NCBI GenBank assembly: GCA_030636125.1
Contig: DAOVXM010000184.1
Span: 1 to 5,949 of the forward strand
Length of the DNA: 5,949 nucleotides
Reading direction: 5' to 3'
Origin: Chloroflexota bacterium
Lineage (GTDB): Bacteria; Chloroflexota; Anaerolineae; Anaerolineales; UBA4823
Below the pieces are notes generated by a model that worked only from the letters and a program-made list of their open reading frames with translations, was not told where the DNA came from and searched no databases. The position numbers were made by a program, and so were the translations under genes. Position 1 is the stretch's first letter. Each line of letters starts with the position of its first letter. Of this stretch, positions 5,813-5,949 are shown piece after piece.

Positions 5813-5949
5813 TTACCTCAATTAAAGATAGGACTTACGCGGTTTAGCGAGGAAAACTCCAAAAATGGGGGGTGCGGGCGACGCCCGCACCCCCCATTTT
5901 TGGAGTTTTCCTCGCTAAACCGCGTAAGTCCTATCTTTAATTGAGGTAA
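5813..5949. repeat. 137-bp perfect inverted repeat at the window edge
   Basis: I paired the arms base by base. Position i is complementary to position 11762-i from 5813 to 5949, around a single central base at 5881, with no mismatch in 68 pairs. The core is GC-rich (GGTGCGGGCG / CGCCCGCACC), then comes CCAAAAATGGGG, then an outer part with ATAGGACTTACGCGG. The outermost bases include the PD40 ribosome binding site and its mirror image. The repeat may continue past the window. It may be a palindromic mobile repeat (the GGACTTACGC edge resembles ends I associate with insertion sequences and MITEs, unverified), a fold-back produced at a contig end, or, less likely, a hairpin telomere. No promoter for the PD40 gene is obvious in it. 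Confidence 0.9.
5815..5819 (-). promoter_or_regulatory. ribosome binding site of the PD40 gene
   Basis: Read on the minus strand, GAGGT is followed by five bases (AAAGT) and the ATG at 5809, a good Shine-Dalgarno. It lies inside the outer end of the left arm of the large inverted repeat. In an RNA spanning the whole palindrome this site would be paired with its mirror copy. Confidence 0.7.

Noticed and set aside
5813..5949. The palindrome as a rho-independent terminator
   Set aside because: It is far longer than such terminators, sits upstream of a gene instead of after one, and has no T-run following a compact stem.

Overview
The window reads as a piece of an environmental bacterial genome, most likely Chloroflexota (Anaerolineae-like). 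That placement is an inference from the protein style: fused peptide-transporter permeases, an M28 peptidase, PD40 propellers and lipoprotein signals with no outer-membrane systems. There is no rRNA or marker gene to confirm it. No tRNA, CRISPR array or transposase gene is visible.

Layout. (1) Positions 1-2668, minus strand: one uninterrupted reading frame of 889 codons that runs off the left edge. In order it encodes a complete DppB-type permease, a cytoplasmic linker, a complete DppC-type permease, one extra membrane helix and the N-terminal part of an M28-like aminopeptidase. It is a transporter-peptidase fusion. (2) Positions 2669-3110: a divergent intergenic region with three consecutive hairpins (2702-2872), each with a stem of 10-12 bp and a loop of 31-37 nt, then a 12-bp palindrome and a possible -10 box. 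(3) About 3111-4883, plus strand: a predicted lipoprotein with a large beta-rich, propeller-like extracytoplasmic part and four C-terminal membrane helices; family not recognised. (4) 4880-5809, minus strand: an exported six-bladed PD40/TolB-like beta-propeller. Genes 3 and 4 converge and their stop codons overlap inside a single CTAG. (5) 5813-5949: a perfect inverted repeat of 137 bp (two 68-bp arms around one base) that ends exactly at the window edge and begins just upstream of the gene 4 ribosome binding site.

How it may work together. The fusion would place a peptidase on the outer face of the membrane, tethered to the channel that imports peptides, so that hydrolysis and uptake could be coupled. 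The usual ATPases and substrate-binding protein are not in the window and may lie beyond the left edge. The other two genes encode surface proteins with propeller-type folds; nothing visible ties them functionally to the transporter except proximity. The terminal palindrome may be a genuine mobile palindromic repeat, but its position at the sequence end and its mirrored flanks make an assembly fold-back a serious alternative.
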